This document shows, in pieces, positions 62,773 through 64,000 of a stretch of 64,000 nucleotides of DNA. The position numbers and the translations under genes are program-made. The first letter of the stretch is position 1; each line of letters begins with the position of its first letter. This DNA is from CAIVVT01 sp963823095 (lineage in GTDB: Bacteria; Acidobacteriota; Terriglobia; Bryobacterales; Bryobacteraceae), in NCBI GenBank assembly GCA_963823095.1, contig CAWGKI010000030.1, forward strand, positions 150,797-214,796, read 5' to 3'. Under the pieces are notes generated by a model, which was given only the letters and a program-made list of their open reading frames with translations, searched no databases and was not told the DNA's origin.

Positions 62773-64000
62773 TCATTCGAAGAACCTTTGCGCGATCGGG
62801 AAGCGCCGCCCGATGCCGAACGCCTTCGTCGTCACCTTCAAGCCCGGCGCTGCCTGCTGGCGCTTGTACTCGTTGCGGTCCACTTTGTTCACGATGTCGC
62901 GCACCACGCTTAAGGGTAATGACTGTTCCGTTGCAATCTGCGCCGGAGGCTTCAACTCTTCGACATACGCTTTCAGGATTGCGTCGAGGATGTCGTAGGT
63001 GGGCAGCGAGTCACTGTCCTTCTGATCGGGACGCAACTCGGCCGACGGCGGCTTGACGAATACGTTTTCCGGCACGACATCGCTCTTCTTGCGACGGTTC
63101 ACCACGCGGCACAGATCGTAGACCATCGTCTTCGGCACGTCGCTGATTACCGCCAACCCGCCGCACATGTCCCGTAGAGCGTGCAGTAGCCTACCGCCAC
63201 CCCGCTCTTGTTGCCCGTGGTGAGCACCAGCGCGTTCCACTTGTTCGCATCGCCATCAGCGTCAGCCCGCGCAGACGGGCCTGAATATTCTCTTCGGTCA
63301 CGTCGCGCGCAGCGTCGCCGAAACCGGCGCGAGATTGCCCAGCAAATTGTCGTATGCGCCGCTGATGGGCACCACTTCAAACCGGATGCCGAGGTTCTCC
63401 GCAAGATCGCGCGCATCTTTCAAGCTGTGATCGGAGCTGTACGGCCCCGGCATGCCGACGCCGACCACGTTCTCCGCGCCTACGGCGTCCGCCGCGATGC
63501 AGGCCACCAAGGTCGAGTCTATGCCGCCGCTCAGTCCAATCAGCACGCGCGTGAAGCCGCACTTGCGCAGGTAGTCGCGCGTCCCCATCACCAGCGCTTC
63601 GTAGACCGCTTCGATCTCGTCGCCGAGGTTGTCATGAAGATCGCCCGGAAGCGTCGCCGTGTCGAACAGCACCAGGTCTTCGTCGAACGACTTCGCCGCA
63701 GCGACGATTTTCCCTTCACCGTCCACACAGAAACTCGAGCCGTCAAAGACGAGCTGGTCGTTCCCGCCGGTCATGTTGACGTACACCAGGGGCAGGCCGT
63801 GGTGCAGGGCGACAGCGGAGAAGACTTCGCGGCGCAGCTCGCGCTTGCCCACGTGGTAAGGCGAGCCGTTGATGATGATGAGCAACCGGGCGCCCTTGCC
63901 CGCCAGCTCCGCCACAGGGTCTTTCTGATATAGCGGCCGGTCCCAGAACTGCTTGTCGTTCCAGGCGTCCTCACAGATAGAGACGCGATGCGTGTCCCTC
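62773..64000 (-). CDS. nadE: Glutamine-dependent NAD+ synthetase, C-terminal part (frameshifted, cut by the window)
   Basis: NadE makes NAD+ from deamido-NAD+ with glutamine nitrogen. At the right edge the nitrilase-type glutaminase domain is visible with its catalytic Cys in SICEDAWNDKQFW, then ARLLIIINGSPYHVGKRE. The synthetase domain follows with the P-loop RVLIGLSGGIDSTLVACIAA and VGVGMPGPYSSDHS. Frames change at about 63300, 63247 and 63172, after which KSGVAVGYCTLYG and DMCGGLAVISDVPKTMVYDL continue the protein, ending RFPIAQRFFE. Three shifts in 130 bp of a core housekeeping gene suggest an assembly problem. The N-terminus lies beyond the window. Confidence 0.88.

Overview
This 64-kb window is a G+C-rich bacterial chromosome segment. 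Its gene content points to the phylum Acidobacteriota, most likely a Bryobacterales/'Candidatus Solibacter'-like soil bacterium. This is inference from a TonB-dependent receptor with an N-terminal carboxypeptidase-regulatory-like domain, an EgtB/EgtD ergothioneine pair, GH39 and GH57 glycosidases, a very long ThyX-like protein, and a Tat-exported protein of unknown function. No rRNA is present. One tRNA-Leu(CAA) is present, and no CRISPR array was seen.

Layout. 1-13.5 kb holds an alkyltransferase-like protein (cut by the window edge), the divergent GTPases typA and der, a MidA-like methyltransferase, a complete mini-transcription unit for a 25-residue Lys/Ala-rich peptide, rlpA, a sigma-54 activator overlapping a glycosyltransferase, an RsbW/RsbV-like switch pair, a TPR protein, dgt and a flavin reductase. 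13.5-20 kb holds a PfkB sugar kinase, an EamA transporter, envelope proteins, a secreted GH39 enzyme and a Tat-exported protein. 20.5-24.4 kb is an ergothioneine unit: egtB, egtD and an OpuC/EgtUV-type ABC transporter whose binding-protein gene is truncated. 24.6-39.5 kb holds a MATE pump, a FAD oxidoreductase, a TonB receptor, thyX-like and dut, an aldo/keto reductase, the tRNA, a type III polyketide synthase, yggX, skp and an orphan groES. 39.6-40.7 kb is a small A+T-richer cluster of four short unknown genes. 40.8-47.8 kb holds a LysR regulator divergent from gltB-gltD.

47.8-52.4 kb is the most structured part. A group II intron lies on the minus strand just behind gltD, inside a copy of a dispersed paired-hairpin repeat. 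The intron reverse-transcriptase gene has itself been split by a 2.7-kb serine-recombinase element flanked by TCGAAG. When both insertions are removed in silico, the reverse-transcriptase frame and the hairpin repeat are each restored exactly. 52.5-64 kb holds rbfA, apbE, hemE, a protoporphyrinogen oxidase, a YSC84 protein, a GH57 enzyme, a beta-propeller/phosphoesterase and the C-terminal part of NAD synthetase.

Two genome-wide points stand out. First, several unrelated families of long inverted repeats fill intergenic gaps. Second, many otherwise intact genes (MidA-like, aldo/keto reductase, LysR, protoporphyrinogen oxidase, GH57, nadE) carry single-base frameshifts. Two of these lie in runs of G or C and can be repaired by removing one base. 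This looks more like assembly or sequencing indels than real gene decay, so those genes are annotated as genes with a frameshift.
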